Shown here: one piece after another, positions 5,092 through 5,590 of the stretch
Layout of the letters: each line of letters begins with the position of its first letter
Position numbering within the stretch: the first letter of the stretch is position 1
NCBI GenBank assembly: GCA_002708395.1
Contig: PANP01000053.1
Location: 1 to 5,590, forward strand
DNA from: Dehalococcoidia bacterium
GTDB lineage: Bacteria; Chloroflexota; Dehalococcoidia; UBA3495
Direction: 5' to 3'
DNA length: 5,590 bases
The notes under the pieces: generated by a model
The model's input: only the letters and a program-made list of their open reading frames with translations
The model's database searches: none
Told to the model about the DNA's origin: nothing
Translations under genes and position numbers: made by a program

Positions 5092-5590
5092 ACGTTGATC
5101 AGGAAGTTGATAACGTCGCCGTCTTTCACTAGATAGGTCTTCCCTTCCGACCGCAGCACCCCTTCCTTCCGGCCTTGGGGTATCCCACCGCAACGCACTA
5201 GGTCGTCGTACGGGATGACTTCGGCGCGGATGAACCCCCGGATAAAGTCCGAATGGACCGCTCCAGCGGCTTCCTGCGCGGGCAGGTCGGCGGGAATGGT
5301 CCAAGCGCGAACCTCGTCCTCTCCAACGGTCAGGAAGGATATCAAACCAAGAGTCCCATAGCTGACGTTAATCACTTTGAACGTCGCCGGTTCCCCAACG
5401 CCAAGTTCCTCACGGAACATGGCATCGTCCTCGTCGGACATCAGGGAAAGGTCTTCTTCCAGCTTACCGCAGAGACTGACTTGGCCCAGAGTGTGTATCG
5501 CCGAGTCATCCAATCCCAACTGGGTCATATCGACGTCGGGGCCAGTCTCATCGGTATTGAATGCCACGATGACCGGTTTCGCGGTTAACA
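5088..5590 (-). CDS. ychF: YchF/OLA1-type redox-regulated P-loop ATPase, C-terminal part
   Basis: The frame is open from the right edge, so this is a 5'-truncated gene covering roughly the last 45% of a protein normally about 360 residues long. The first visible residues, 'LTAKPVIVAFNTDE', correspond to the end of the GTPase-like domain. 'NTDE' is the YchF-type NxxE motif that replaces NKxD and is associated with ATP rather than GTP preference. A region resembling the YchF helical insertion/linker follows, then the C-terminal TGS domain with 'VRAWTIPADLPAQEAAGAVH', 'DFIRGFIRAEVIPYDDL', 'EGKTYLVKDGDVINFLINV'. These blocks are highly characteristic. YchF is a conserved cytoplasmic ribosome-associated ATPase implicated in stress and translation control. 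The P-loop is outside the window. The stop TAA occupies 5090-5088, overlapping the VOC stop by two bases. The internal GTG at 5567 is not the start. Confidence 0.92.
   Translation of the reverse strand, partial: LTAKPVIVAFNTDETGPDVDMTQLGLDDSAIHTLGQVSLCGKLEEDLSLMSDEDDAMFREELGVGEPATFKVINVSYGTLGLISFLTVGEDEVRAWTIPADLPAQEAAGAVHSDFIRGFIRAEVIPYDDLVRCGGIPQGRKEGVLRSEGKTYLVKDGDVINFLINV

Noticed and set aside
4846..5304. - strand open frame spanning the VOC gene and the ychF end
   Set aside because: It overlaps two well-supported genes in other frames, and its Arg/Pro-rich product matches nothing I recognise.

Overview
The window holds two gene fragments at its edges and five complete genes between them, tightly packed, with no gap above about 105 bases. 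All identifications come from reading motifs and from recalled family consensus; no database search was run. The sequence is moderately GC-rich. The gene set is an LLM-class oxidoreductase, a DUF3090 / PI3/4-kinase-like pair known mainly from Actinobacteria, a LarC-type protein, and YchF. Together with frequent TTG starts, this would fit an actinobacterium or a Chloroflexota lineage (Dehalococcoidia/SAR202-like, where LLM oxidoreductases are very numerous). I lean to Chloroflexota, as an inference only.

Left part (1-2027, + strand): the end of a luciferase-like (LLM) flavin-dependent oxidoreductase, then a complete thiamine-diphosphate enzyme of the acetolactate synthase/benzoylformate decarboxylase superfamily, starting at TTG behind a strong Shine-Dalgarno. 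The two may belong to one catabolic pathway, but the substrate cannot be read from the sequence.

Middle (2028-3388, + strand): a promoter-like sequence directly upstream of a DUF3090 (TIGR03847-type) protein with a C-terminal Cys/His knuckle. A SCO1664-family (TIGR03843-type) protein with PI3/4-kinase-like catalytic motifs follows 29 bases later. These two almost certainly form an operon and are the least understood functional unit here.

Right part (3389-5590): a convergent LarC-like nickel-pincer-cofactor protein on the - strand. It keeps the main LarC signatures but lacks several histidines that I recall as conserved. It is divergent from a small VOC-fold protein across a 104-base intergenic region whose -10 element is a perfect palindrome and so could fire both ways. 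The VOC gene runs tail to tail into the C-terminal part of YchF, with overlapping stop codons.

Four of the five complete genes use TTG or GTG starts, and the lack of any suitable in-frame ATG makes those starts convincing. I saw no tRNA, rRNA, CRISPR array, insertion sequence or prophage gene.
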